Shown piece after piece: positions 10,866 through 23,477 of a stretch of DNA of 64,000 bases (position 1 is its first letter; every line of letters begins with the position of its first letter). The position numbers and the translations under genes were made by a program. The notes under the pieces are model-generated. The model was not told the DNA's origin and ran no database searches. It worked only from the letters and a program-made list of their open reading frames with translations. Origin of the DNA: Casuarina equisetifolia (taxonomy: Eukaryota > Streptophyta > Magnoliopsida > Fagales > Casuarinaceae); assembly GCA_028551475.1 (NCBI GenBank), contig CM052357.1:27363745-27427744 (forward strand), in the 5' to 3' direction.

Positions 10866-12887
10866 ACCCAAATTACGTGCCCGTGAGAATCATGTGCTTT
10901 CCAGTCAAGTGGACAATAATAAAGAAAAAAAAAAAACTCGAACCAAACGCAATCACTACAAGCTTCCTCAACTTGTTTTTCTTATAGTTTTAGTGTCATT
11001 GAACGCCCTTGTCTTCTTTACTTAGGTCCCTGTCCTCTGCATTTGCCAAATCGAGGCCCATGGCCTTTTATCGAGGCAGCTCCAGCTAGTATCTCCATCT
11101 CATACTGCAAACAAACACTCTGGATGATGTCGCTATTCTGATGTCCCAGACTGATGAGTTAAAGTTGTCTTCTTATCTTGCAGCTTACATCCCTTTGTCG
11201 CTGTATGGAACCAGCTTGGCGATTATCTGCATAATCGTACTTTATCATAACTGATATAGTAAGGATCTTTAAACGGAAACTGCCACTCTTCTTCAATCTT
11301 TTTCAAGTTCTTTATCCATGAAGATGGGTTAACAACATAGTCCTCGGTTTCTTGGCGAAATGGTAAAGCTTTACATTTCAGTTTCACACAAAACAAAACG
11401 TAAATCATATCAGAAGACAAAAAATGTTAGGTTGCTTCTGCAAGAATGTCAAATACCGTAGGTCTTTACCCCTGCATAACACAACTCAGTGTAACAAAGA
11501 TCGATGCACGATCCTGCGGGCTCTATAAACATGTGCCGCACACGACACATACTGAAGTATTGCATTATCGAATAGACCAAGGAATCACCACGCACGGAAC
11601 AACGTAATACGTCGTATAGTCCAAGCTACCTTTGACATGTTGTCAGAAGCAGGACATCAGATAATACAAGCATCACATGGAGGCTGTATCATCATAAAGT
11701 ATAAAGTTTGACTGAATTGAGCATACCACATGCCACTGCTGTCGGTGCAATTGACAAAGCTACAAGTCTCACCCAAGAAAGGTACAAACTAAACAAAGAA
11801 ATAGCACAAGTTTACGAAAATTGCCTCTAGATCCACAAAACAAATGACAGAAGGATGAAGATGTGGACTTTCTTCTATTCCAGTGGAACATTATTCAGAA
11901 CCATAAATGGGGTCTGATTTTCGGAGCCGAAATGCACATAATTGTACTCCATCAGATGTTGACAGTCTCTGCCTAATGGGTTTTCTTATAGCTGATCCAA
12001 TGATATTGGTTGATTCCTTTCCATGATCCCAGCTAGCTGGTGGATATGGAACAATAAAAAAATTGACAATATGGAACCCGTGACCGATTAATTTATTTCA
12101 ATCTTATAAAACAAACGTCTAAAGGTCGAAATGTCTGACTTTTTCTTCCCTTTTTTTAGTGATTTCTTCCTTAAAACCTGCCTGTTACTATGAATCCGGA
12201 TTCCTTGTGATGTCGCCTAAATATTGATGCCAAATCTTGTTTTGTCCACAACCAAAGAGACCAAACTCATGCGCGTGAACAGCTTTTCTAATGGTGCTGC
12301 ACTAGAGTCGACTTTGTTCTTCTAAACTTTTCCTGTTACTTTACTTTAATCTTTGCCTATAATTTCGGTTCAGCAGCACGCTTTGCCTGAGAATTCATGC
12401 CAAACCCCCTCCCTTGTGGTCAAAGATGTTTCATTGCTTTAGAGGTCCACTAAGAACGTTTCCTCATGACATTATTAAAAGGGGAATTGTCTTATAAGAG
12501 TTCAAAATTTTTAATTTTGTCGTTAAGTAATAGTTGAATCTTTTAGTGAAAAGAAGAGAGAATAGGACATCATTGGTCCAAACCCTTAAAAATCTCTTTG
12601 TGTTGCATGTGTGTGTATGCGTGCTTTGATTCCTTGTGAAGGAATTGTGCCAGTAAATTCCTAACAATAAAATGTATCAAAATTCTCACTAGGTAAATTT
12701 GGTATTGAGCTTCAAAATTTGAGGAGGAGTCTAATTCCGAAGCTTGCTAACAAATTTGGGCCTGTAACTCACTTTCGCAGTGGACCAGAAGAACGAGGCA
12801 AATAGACCCATTGAAAAACAAAGAAGCATATATTACTATCAACCATTCACTGCATTTTCGTTTTCCAAATCGGAAGGAAAGTTACAA
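10866..12887. other. intergenic, with one orphan exon-like frame
   Basis: This region separates GDSL copy B from the LTR element. At 11223-11420 (minus) an open frame encodes a polar, coding-like peptide (with NPSSWIKNLKKIEEEW and FPFKDPYYISYDKV). It is preceded by a possible acceptor and could be an orphan exon, but I do not recognise the family and see no partner exons. The remainder is AT-rich with no clear RNA gene or repeat. Confidence 0.35.
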
Positions 12888-13229
12888 TGTTAGGATCTCA
12901 CCTTTCTAGCCGACTCGTGGAGAGTTAGGGGCTTAATGGGGAATCAACCAAGGGCAGTTTTGGAAAGAGAAACATAAGGGGAGAAGAAATAGGAAGACAA
13001 GACACATTGGAAGGCATCGAAGATCACGAAGACTTCGAGAGTTTTATGTTTACTTGCTTGTATTTCCATTTGTAGCTTAGATCTAATTGTAGTTGCTTAT
13101 TGAATCTGTAGTTGTAACTGGTTTATGAATAGGGAGAATCTTATGAATATAGGGGAGATGCTGTCCAATTTTCCCTAGCATCCATTGTGTGATTTAGGTT
13201 CCTATTCGTAGATATCCCTAACCCTAACA
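12888..13229 (+). repeat. 5' LTR of the Ty3/gypsy element
   Basis: This 342-bp LTR starts TGTTAGGATC and ends CCCTAACA. It pairs with the equal-length repeat at 19285-19626. Its end contains CCCTAACCCTAAC, which looks telomere-like but is simply the LTR terminus. Confidence 0.93.
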
Positions 13230-13230
13230 G

Positions 13231-13245
13231 TGGTATCCAAAGCCA
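13231..13245 (+). other. primer-binding site, initiator Met tRNA type
   Basis: The sequence TGGTATCCAAAGCCA begins two bases after the 5' LTR. It matches the usual plant Met-initiator PBS (TGGTATCAGAGCC-like) with small changes. Confidence 0.75.
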
Positions 13246-13299
13246 CCGATCTGGCACATACTCGGCGACAGAAGGCTATGAGGGACTTTGGTGCCTGTA

Positions 13300-14990
13300 T
13301 CAAGCACCTAAAGGAGCAGGCGGCTGACTACTAGCAGATGAAGGAGCAATAGCTCCTCATTTTAAGCAAGCTCGAAGCTTTGTGCTTGTCGCCCACCTCC
13401 ACTGTACCCGTCACTCACCGCCCTACTTCCACCTTTCCCCGTTCTTGGACAGTTCCAGATGGCTTGAACCACTTAGTGCTCATCCAGGATCTCGACGGGC
13501 TCCCCCCTTCCCCCACCACCCCGCCCAGCCCTAACCCCCTTTCCCTGGCCACCACTCCGCCCGCCCCTCCCAACTTTCCCATTTCACTGCCCCTTATCAT
13601 CCATTGTCCTCTCACAGCGCCTTTTCCCACCCTTCCACCCCCAAATCCGACCACCACGACCTTTTTGCCACCTCCCCCCTTCCCTATTTTGCCCTCCTAG
13701 TCACTCTCCCTACCCTAGTCATAATCGACCATGAGCACCACCCTTGGACCTTCGAATCCAGGGTGCTCAGCACAGTTGAATCCCGCTGCCTTGTCAGGAC
13801 CCATTAACCTAGAGCCCTCCACAACCCCTCTTGGGCTGCTTCCCTGGCAGGGTCCAAGCCCCTCTTGGCGCCCCTTGCCAGGCCCCGACCATTCAGTAGG
13901 GTCAAGCCCGCACCCGTTTGACTGGACTACCTACATTGGGCCGACCATCAGTAGCACCTAGGTCGGGCCCTTGCCCCAATCCGACTAGGCCGCCACCCTT
14001 GTCCACCTGGGCCGGGCCCCCGTCCATCGAGGCCCTCGGTTCTCCAAGCCTTTCGACCACCCCGAGGCCTTGGGCCGACCCCCCGCACACCGAGGCCTTC
14101 AGCGCCCCAGCCTCATCGACAGCCCCCTCGGGGCTGGTTGTCCCAACCCCTTAGGCTAGTTCTCAGCTCGTTGGGGTCCCTAGCACTACGGGCCCCCCGT
14201 TTACCCCACCTGGGCCGACTGCCCCAATCCCTTGTGTCAGGCCCCCTTCCGATGGGGCCCCCACTGCCACCCCTAGGCCCCGCGAGCCTTTAGCCTAGCT
14301 GCCTAGGTTGCTCGAGACGCACGGCCCCACCTAGGCCCCCGGTTCCCACTAGCCTAGGCCTAAATATCCCCCATTCGCCCCACATAGGCCAACCGCCCTA
14401 GTCCCTTGGGCCGAGCCCCCTTCCAATGGGGCCCCCACTGCCACTGCCCCCTTAGGCCTCGCGGGCCTCCAGCCCAGCCACCCAGGCCACCTGAGACGCA
14501 CGGCCCCAGGTTCCCATTAGCCTAGGCCCGAATACAACTAGGGCTCCCACGCCTACTGGCCCCCCCCCCCCCCCATCTTGGGGCTCAGAGCCCTAACCCA
14601 CTAGCCCGTCTCCCTAAGGACCGCCCTCTACGGGCTTGCCTACCCCTGGGGCTTGGCTCCTGCCCAACCCTAGGCCTCTTATTGAGGGTCAACCTACTCC
14701 AACCAGCACGGGCCCTAAGCCACCCTAGGGTCCCCTTCCTGGCCCTAGTCCACGCCACAGGGCCCAATAAACTCTAACTAGGGCCCCTCCACCCAGCCCA
14801 GCCACCCTGCTGGGTTGGCCCATCAACAGCCCCCCTGGGTGCCCTCTCCCTGGCCCACGCCCCCTCCCAGCGGGGGGGTTCCCTCTACTAGCCCCCTGCT
14901 ACAGTCGACCTCCACGGCCTTCTCCACCCACACAGGCGCTACCCCTCCTCAGACTCCTTTATCCAGTGCAGTGGGGAGCATGGTTGTTGC
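13300..14990 (+). repeat. GC-rich proline-coding leader with degenerate tandem repeats
   Basis: This 1.7-kb part of the fossil element is extremely C-rich on the plus strand, in sharp contrast to the AT-rich neighbourhood. At least two units of about 170-180 bases recur around 14220-14530: ATGGGGCCCCCACTGCCAC occurs near 14252 and again near 14426, and GAGACGCACGGCCCC occurs near 14314 and again near 14493. In several frames it would read as Pro/Ala/Ser-rich. It probably represents an expanded linker upstream of or within gag. Confidence 0.6.
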
Positions 14991-17900
14991 ACCCACTAAC
15001 CCCTCTGCCACCGCCAATGTCTCATTGCTCCAGGTAACAACCTTCAACGCCTCGACTTTCTTATTTTTATGGGCACTTAACTCACGGAATGGCTTACTAG
15101 TTGTGAGTTCTTTTTCTGTTTTGAGCCCATGGATAGTCATGCTAAGGTAGATTATGCGGCAGTGTACTTTAAGGATGAGGCTACCCAATGGGTAGGGCCT
15201 TATTTGCGCCATAAAGGCCGGATTAGTTGGGATCAATTCATTATAGATTTGTGTCAGAAATTTGTTAAGAATGATGGACGAGGTCTTGTTGTGGAATTTC
15301 ATTTATTCTGCCAAACTACATCTGTTGAAGCTTATGTTAAAGAGTTTGACCGCTTGCGCTATCAAATGCTAAATCAGAACCCCCATTGGACAGATTAGGA
15401 TTTCTTAGCAACCTTTTTATTGGGGTTTAAGGATGAGGTGTGCGTGCCTATCACCTTGGCCTATCCCATTGATCTTGATGCTGTCCATCAGTAGGCATTG
15501 ATGCATGAGAACTTAATGATGAGCATTAGTAGAGGTCATCATTCCTTTCCTCTGGTGCCGAGGCTTCCTCCATGGCTCGGCCATTAACGTGCTTGGGCTC
15601 CTCGACCACCTTGTCAAGGGAATAGTATGCGCTTATCCACTAAGTGCATTTCTTCGACGTAGATGACAGCTCATCGAGCTCAAGGCCTATGTTATTATTG
15701 CAATGATAAGTGGGATCAAAACCACATTTGTAAGAAGAAACAATTGTTCTTAATGTTGGATGAGGATGGGTTGGAGATTGAGCCTGATGATGAGTTGTCA
15801 TTAGTCCACCACCTGGAGGATGTGGATGCGCCCCTAGATCCCGAGGAGGTACTTTCGATACATGCCATGCTGGGGGATGTTCTTCTAGCACCTTTCGGTT
15901 GGTAGCCCTATCCAGTACGTCTCACATTAATTTATTATTTGACACTAAGGCTACCCATAACTTTGTAGATGAAAGCTTAGCCAAACGGTTGGGCTATCAG
16001 TTGGAGGAGATTCACCCATTTAGGGTTAAGATTGCGGGGGATCAGCAACTATAGGGCCACCTACAGTGTCGCCAGTTTCCTTGGCAAACTTAGGGCACCA
16101 ATTTGAAATGGCAGTCCGCCTACTTCCTCTGGGTGGATGTGATGCAGTGTTAGGCATGCAGTGGGTTGTGGGCGTCAACCCTATTAGTTTGGATATCATC
16201 AGCTGCACCTTGACGATCCATGTGGAGGGACAACTTATGGTATTGCGTGGCTCTCGAAGCAAGGGCGTCACCCTAGCAGCCATGAACGGACCTAGTTTCT
16301 GCAAGTGGGTTGTTGACCACCCACATTGCATGCTTGCTTAGCTTACAACCAATGAGCTGATGAGTGAGAACGAGATATGGGGCCCCACATAAGATAACAG
16401 GACTGATTTAGCCCCTGTAGTTAAATCTTTGGGGTTAACCACTCTACTAGCAGACTTCCTTGATGTGTTTGAGACTCCCAGTCAACTGCCCCCACATAAA
16501 GAGTTTGATCACCATATCCCCCTACAAGAGGGGAGCACCTCTGTTAACTTGCACCCTTATCGATACCCTTTCATCCAAAAGGCAGAAATCGAAAAGATGG
16601 TGGATGAGATGCTCTCATCGGGGATCATTCATAACAATTTTAGCCTCTTTGCATCCTCGGTGTTGTTAGTCAAAAAACATGATGGCAGTTGGCACTTCTG
16701 TGTTGATTATAGGGCCTTGAATGCACTCACAGTGAAGGACAAGTTTCCCATTCCCATCATTGATGAGCTTGATGAGCTCCATGGTGCTACCTGGTTCTCA
16801 AAGCTTGATTTACACTCTGGTTATCATCAAGTACAGGTGTTCCTACCAAACATCCATATAACGACCTTCAGAACCCACCAAAGCCACTATGAGTTCCTTA
16901 TGATGCCTTTTGGCTTGACCAATGCTCCATCCACCTTCTAGGGTCTCATGAACCATCTCTTTCGACCACACCTTCAAAAGTTCGTGCTCATCTTCTTCGA
17001 TGACATCCTGGTCTATAGCCCCACCTGGGAGAGTCATGCCTACCATTTGCGAGTGGTGTTACAGGTACTTCATGACAATCAACTTTTTGCTAAACAAAGT
17101 AAGTGTGCTTTTGCGCGTCAACAGGTGGAGTACTTGGGCCACATTATCTCAGGCCAGGGGATAGAGGCGAATCCCAAGAAGGTGGCAGACTTGTTGGCTT
17201 GGCCCCGACCTACCACACTTCGTAGATTGAGGGGCTTTTTGGGACTCATAGGATACTACTGGTGATTTGTCAAGGATTATGGCCAGATCAGTTGACCTTT
17301 GACTCAGATGCTGAAGAAGGACAATTTCTAGTGGACAGAGGAGGCCATTCAAGCTTTTGAGCAGTTAAAACAAGTACTTAGTTTGACCCCTGTCTTGGCC
17401 ACCTCAAATTTTTGCAAGCCATTTATAATCGAGACCGATGCTTGCTATGGAGGAGTCAGAGCAGTATTGATGCAAGAAGGTAAACCTATTGCCTACCTCA
17501 GTAAGGCGTTGGCCTTGAAGCATTTGGGACTCTCCACATATGAGAAGGAACTACTAGCAGTAGTCATGGCTGTATAGAAATGGAGGTCTTACCCACTTGA
17601 AAACCACTTCATCATCCACACGGATCACAGTAGCTTCAAACACTTGTTAGAACAGCATCTCTCTACACCGGCGTAACATAAGTGGCTCACCAAACTTCTA
17701 GGGTTTGACTATGAGATTCGCCATAAGAGAGGGACCGAGAACAAGGCTGCAAATGCGCTCTCACAGGTGACAGCAGAGCAAGAGGACTTTGAGTTACAAA
17801 GAATGACCGACTTACAATCCCATTGGATCCAAGAGATAGTCCAGAGCTATGAGGAAGATCCCACCATACAAGACCTGATTGCCCAGTTAGTCCTCGATGG

Positions 17901-19284
17901 GGCATCCCACCCAGATTATAAGTTGGATAAGGGCGTTCTTCGGTTCAAGGGGAAGATTGTCATAGGGGCCAGTGGATTGGTATGTGACCAGATAGTGCAA
18001 CAATTTCATGACACAAGCGTGAGGGGACACTTAGGAATCAGGGGAACACTTAGGAGGGTTCAACAACACTTTTATTGGCCCAAAATGAAACAAACGGTGG
18101 CCAATTGGGTTGCGAAATGTGGAATGTGCTAGCGGTACAAGACAGAAAGGGTGCCGATGCTCGAGTTGTTACAACCACTCCCCGTGCCCAACCAAGCATG
18201 GCAGGACATATCCATGGACTTTGTGGAAGGCCTACCCCTAAGTGAGGAAAAAAAATACTATTTTGGTAGTTGTGGATCGCTTCACCAAATATAGCCATTT
18301 CATAGGGATCAGTCACCCTTTCACTGTGGCCCAAATTGCCACCACCTTCATTGACGGGGTGGCTAAACTCCATGGGTTACCTAACACCATTGTGAGTGAT
18401 CGCGATCCCATCTTTGTGAGTAAGTTCTGGGAGGAAACCTTCAAGATATTGGGCGTTAAACTTTTAAGAAGCACTTCTTACCATCCCTAGAGCGATGGGC
18501 AAATAGAGCGAGTGAATCAATGTTTGGAGCAATACTTGCGATGTGTGAGTGGAGAACGGCCCCGAAAATGGCACTCTTAGTTACTCTTGGCGGAATGGTG
18601 GTATAATACCAACCATCACACAGCCTTGGGAATGACCCCGTTTGAAGCACTCTATGGTTACAAACCATGTCATGCTCTATATCATAACTTCACCTATACT
18701 GAAGATACCGAGGTAGATGACTTTATGCAAGAGAAAGCGGACCGGTTAGAGTTAATCAAGTCACACTTAAATAAGAGTCAAGCTCGGATGTTGTTTCATG
18801 CCAATCACGGGTGCTCAGAGAGACAATTTGAGATTAAAGATTCGGTCTACTTGCGGGTACAGTCCTACCAGCAACACACATTCTCAAGCTGGTAGGATCA
18901 CAAATTAGCCCCATGTTACTATAGACCATACATGATAACGGACTGCATTGGTGTGGTAGCTTATTGACTAGCACTACCACCTGAAACTACTATCCACCCA
19001 GTTTTCCATGTCTCGCAACTCAAGAAGGCCATAGGCTAGCAATGTAAACTTTATCTAGGGGTTCCCTTGTTGGATGGGGATGGCAAAATTTTGGTGGAGC
19101 CGTAGAAGATACTTGCTCAGCGCATGGTGAGGCGAGGAGATAAGCCAGGAACAGACTTATTGATCCAGTGGTCTAAGCATCCTGAGTGCGAACCTACTTA
19201 GGAAGATGTGGAATACATTCACAGCCAATTTCCCTCCTTTTCACTTAACCCTTGAGGACAAAGGTCGTTTGAAGACAAAAGGAT

Positions 19285-19626
19285 TGTTAGGATCTCACCT
19301 TTCCAGCCGACACGTGGAGAGTCAGGGGCTTAATGGGGAATCAACCAAGGGCAGTTTTGGAAAGAGAAACATGAGGGGAGAAGAAATAGGCAGACAAGAC
19401 AGATTGGAAGGCATCGAAGATCATGAAAACTTTGAGAGTTTGATGTTTAATTGCTTGTATTTCCATTTGTAGCTTAGATCTAATTGTAGCTGCTTGTTGA
19501 ATCTGTAGTTGTAACTGGTTTGTGAACAGGGAGAATCTTATGAATATAGGGGAGATGCTGTCCAATTTTCCCTATAATCCATTGTGTGATTTGGGTTCCC
19601 GTTCGTAGATATCCCTAACCCTAACA
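19285..19626 (+). repeat. 3' LTR of the Ty3/gypsy element
   Basis: This 342-bp copy of the 5' LTR has the same TG...CA ends and the same length. It is preceded by a purine-rich stretch (GAAGACAAAAGGA) that fits a polypurine tract. Confidence 0.93.
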
Positions 19627-20696
19627 TGCCACTCATAGGATTCAAACCAATAAGATGTCATGGAAAATCCCAAAAATGGGTGGGCGATAAGACGTGAGAT
19701 TTCCCACTATAACATCCCCCCAAGTCTGGCTCTTTTGTCTGGACTGCAATCGGCTTCCTGTTGTGATGGTCTCCTCCTGTCAAGGATATGGGCATGACCC
19801 TAATTACTCTTTATCATTGTTATGGGCTTGGATTTGTTAGATTAGTTGGCCCCCACTTGGGTTATTCGACCTTTAGCCTTTTAAGAGTTACGAATGCAGA
19901 CTATGTAGCTGAAGAAAGGAGACATATCGCACGGGAGGGTCATCGGAGTTTTCGTGTATTGCTCTGGCGCACTGCTTGAGCTTATGGGTCACTGTGTCTT
20001 AGTCCTTCCAGGTAATTGGTTTGTAACAACCAGTAGATTGTCAAGAATTTCTTTGAGAGTAATCCGTGCTTTACAATCAGAGGCTCATAACGCACCTGCC
20101 TCTCTTGACACTATCATTTTCCACCCGTTTATTTCAAGACCAAATCAGCCCTAACGCCGAACTTCCTGGGCACTAAGACCCTATCAGGGATCCTCCTAGA
20201 AGAATTGCAAATAAATGGTACCAACAGCTTTATATCAACATGTCCGACCCAATCTGGCTAATTATTGTCACTTAAACTAGGGACGATGATTCTAAGTACG
20301 CGCCCACAAGTAACGATAATAAAAATTAGAAGGAAGGTGTCTGAATTATGAGAAGATAAGAGAACAAATTCTTCATCATAACCATCAAAGATGAAATTTC
20401 ATATGTGCAATGATAAGGATAAAAGATTAAAAAAATGACAAGAAATGAAATGAGAAACTTGAGAACGCAAATGCATCGTGACAGATCTCGTGGTAGGGAA
20501 TGCAGGACAGGGACGGGTGAGACATCACTTGGCAGTGACCAAGCTGCAGGATCAAGGACGGTCGATAACAATTCCCTTCATCCGCGTGTCGCTCAGGCAA
20601 TTGATAGGTTTGAGGAAAACCCAATTACTGATGCATCCAACTTTAGCACAGCAGTAGCAATCATCGCTGTTGACAATTTTAGCCACTTTCAGTCGC
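19627..20696. other. intergenic, 3' flank of the CHY/RING gene
   Basis: This region holds only short frames without recognisable domains. The part nearest 20696 should be the 3' UTR of the minus-strand zinc-finger gene. Bases 19640-20300 are less AT-rich and may be old repeat sequence, but I found no terminal repeats to define it. Confidence 0.4.
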
Positions 20697-23477
20697 TCAG
20701 CCTCTTGTTTGGCGAGTGTTGTAGGATTTGCAGTTCAAGCATTTCTGGGCCACAACGTGATACTGCACTTCTGATGTTTCCCCGCAGTCATTGCAAAGAA
20801 TCCAAACCTGTGAAACAGTAAAACCATCAGAGCTTCACAGAGTAACCATAAGTAAATATTCTGGTACATATCTCCTACATTGCGGCTCTCAATTTACCCA
20901 AGCTAATTTGAATGATAGAAGTGCAGGACACAGGGTTGTAGAAAGGTTTCTGTATGGTTTCTAACTCTCACAATGGCACTGAAATTTAAATTTCAAGTGA
21001 TGGAAATGAGTGAAAAGACCCTTTGTGCTTAATAAGAGGAGGACTTGTGTAAACAAAGCTTACTAGAAAATAGAGAGACACTCACCCTTCTATTTTGATA
21101 AGTTTCCGGCATTGGTGTTGCTGCAATCTCCATGTCAAATTTTTCCCATACCTTGGACATATCACAGACAGACTTGGAGCAGAGAGGGCAAGCATATCTG
21201 TTTGATGATCAAACAACATAGGACTAGTCAGTAAATTTGTACACGAGAAGGAAAAGATAGAAAAAGGGCTGTCCGACACTTACTGTAGATGATCCTGCAT
21301 CTCCTTCAAGCAATTTTTGTGGATAGTATGTCCACATTGTAGAACAGTCACATCACTTCTTGAATCAAATAGATACTGCATATCAACATTTTATGATGCT
21401 TGCAATCAGGCTTCCGTCATACAGATCCTGTCTTACTAAACAAAAAGACGAGAGGAAGGCTGGCATGTGTTACCTCAAAGCAGACAGGGCAGTCATGATG
21501 CATAGCTCCTTCCACACAAGGGTGGCTGTTCTTCAATAGGATAGAGTGGCAACAACCTTCATCAAAAATCAAATAAATAATAAGTTCAATGAGATCACTT
21601 ATAACCTCTAATTGTTGTCCATAAGCTCCTAACTAAAATTGAAGGTTATAAAAAGGATTAAGAAAAGAATAGCTTACCACACTTGTAGCAGTGGAAGAAA
21701 TTTTCTCGCCCCCCTATTCTGCAGGAGCACATCAAAAGATGCGTTATGACAGGAAAGGAAAACGAAAATTTACAGAAGACAACCAAAATTAAAGGAAGAT
21801 TATGTGATAGCTGTTGGTAGTGGGGGACAGCATCTTAAAAAGAATTATAGAGATGGAATAAATATAAATAAATCAATATTAATATAAGTAGGGATTTCTA
21901 TCCATTCATACATATGTATATGTAAGTGTGTATGAGTTTGTATTCATTTGTACATATTCAGGGGCCCATGCAACTGCAACATCTTGATTTCTGTATTTTA
22001 GATTCTCTTCACCATCAGTGAGTCTATTGGGCTACATTATTATTACAGTGAACACAGTGCACTCACTAAACAAGAGTTAAGACCATGTAATGATACGGTA
22101 TGCATATGAATTATACCTGCAAATCCCACAGCCATTGCAATGATACTGCTTCTTGGATGTCTGCAACATAGCAACAACAAGAGCAATCAAATCTCCCTTC
22201 AAATGAATTACTAGTGCATAGACATCATCTTTGTCAAAGAAGGACTAAGCTAAAACCAAGTAACAAGGATAAAAATATGCCTCGTTCTGATACTGTCTTG
22301 ATCAGCAAGTACTTAAAACCAGACACAATTACACACGACACTAGAAAGATGGATTAAATTTACAACTATGTTAAGATCCTTGTTACATATTATTATTACT
22401 ATTATCATATTATTGTTATTATTAATTTCCACTTTATTTTCCGTTTGAGAGAGGAGGAAGCAAAAAACTGGATTGATCACATACATCATCATCAAACAAC
22501 TTGCAAGTCTCGCAAAAGTACTTCCCCATACAAACACCACAATTAACGCATACTTGCCGAACCTGCAATAGCAGCAAGCAACAGAATCAGTAACTTGAGT
22601 TAGATCTATCTGTTTCTAAGAGATCAAAACAACCCACACTTTCTAAGATAGAAACAAATTCTCTCAATCTAGTAAATTGCTTTGTCCTTCCTAACCACCA
22701 ATTTCTATACAGAACATTCAACTACCAAGTCCATTCTACCAGCATTTCCAAATACTCCATTCCCTTTTCTACATCTGGTTATGAACAACTCAATGAAAAA
22801 CCAATAAATCAAAGTAGTTGATACTCACCTCTTGTTCAGTGCCACACATTCTACATATCACCTGAAAACATTAAACAAGGGAGAGTACAACCATCAGCAT
22901 AAAAAAGTAATACAAGAGGAATGAGTCAGAAAAAAGTGACAAAAAATTGGTAAGTAAAGCAGTGAATGAATTTACCTGTGTCACTTGATGGCGTGGAATG
23001 TCATGACGCTGCTTCTGATCAACATTGATATTATTCTGTACATCAACAAAATGGTAAATCATCTGATTCTTAAAAATTCACCAACACTATGACAATGACC
23101 AGAGAACTTACCTTTGCATCATTGTGACAATGGCGACAATCAAATATCTCATTGCAACAAGGAGCTCTAATACGGCACCTTCGCCAATAATGTGAACATC
23201 TGCAAACAATTACGTAAGTAAGTGAGTGTGAAAAGCAAAAATAGAAATCAAAAGCACCTGGAAAACAAGCAAGACTTTACCCATGTTGCATATATCCTTT
23301 CTCCAAAACTTCAGCTGTTTCTGTTGACCCTGTTGATTCTCCAGCAACCATGAACTCCTGGTCAGACTCTGAGTGAACAGCCTCTTCATTGTTGCTTTGG
23401 AAGGTCTCGTGTTGCATGTCTTCCACCAAGTATTGTTGAGACTCAGAATGCTTAATTGCCGTAGTTACTTCACCCAT
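20697..23477 (-). CDS. CHY/CTCHY/RING zinc-finger protein, probable E3 ubiquitin ligase (RZFP34/CHYR1-like)
   Basis: Eleven coding exons join in frame to 312 residues: 23477-23281, 23199-23112, 23035-22976, 22861-22829, 22562-22485, 22160-22117, 21718-21678, 21556-21474, 21375-21284, 21197-21086 and 20807-20697. An acidic N-terminal extension (about 1-65) precedes a CHY zinc finger ([24 protein letters not shown]). A CTCHY finger follows ([22 protein letters not shown]). The C3H2C3 RING uses C203, C206, C222, H224, H227, C230, C242 and C245. A zinc ribbon ends the protein (C281, C284, C299, C302). All zinc ligands are present. Family knowledge: Arabidopsis CHYR1/RZPF34 is an E3 ligase in ABA and drought responses, and MIEL1 is a related ligase. 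Arabidopsis members are slightly shorter (about 290 residues), the difference being the N-terminal extension here. Confidence 0.95.

Larger units (their letters stand above)
12888..19626 (+). mobile_element. Ty3/gypsy LTR retrotransposon, broken fossil, chromovirus-like
   Basis: The element is bounded by two 342-bp LTRs that begin TGTTAGG and end CCTAACA. A primer-binding site for initiator Met tRNA follows the 5' LTR, and a purine-rich tract precedes the 3' LTR. Parts in order: GC-rich leader (about 13300-14990), gag (about 15060-15750 with a zinc-knuckle-like C-x2-C...H-x-C), protease region (about 15900-16340), reverse transcriptase (about 16480-17260, with FFDDILVYSP), RNase H (about 17380-17770), integrase (about 17960-18560) and a chromodomain-like tail (about 19080-19260). 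The order RT-RNase H-integrase marks Ty3/gypsy. By eye the LTRs differ at about 20 of 342 sites, which suggests an age of roughly 2-5 million years at commonly used plant rates. It is broken by more than a dozen interruptions. The flanking 5-mers TACAA and TGCCA match only partly, so any target duplication has decayed. Confidence 0.93.

Noticed and set aside
13215-13229. Telomere-like CCCTAACCCTAAC, also at 19613-19626.
   Set aside because: It is the conserved end of the LTR, present in both LTRs. The plant telomere unit is CCCTAAA.
13415-14767. Several Pro/Gly-rich open frames on both strands of the C-rich region.
   Set aside because: They result from base composition in the gypsy leader, with no domain and no plausible gene structure.
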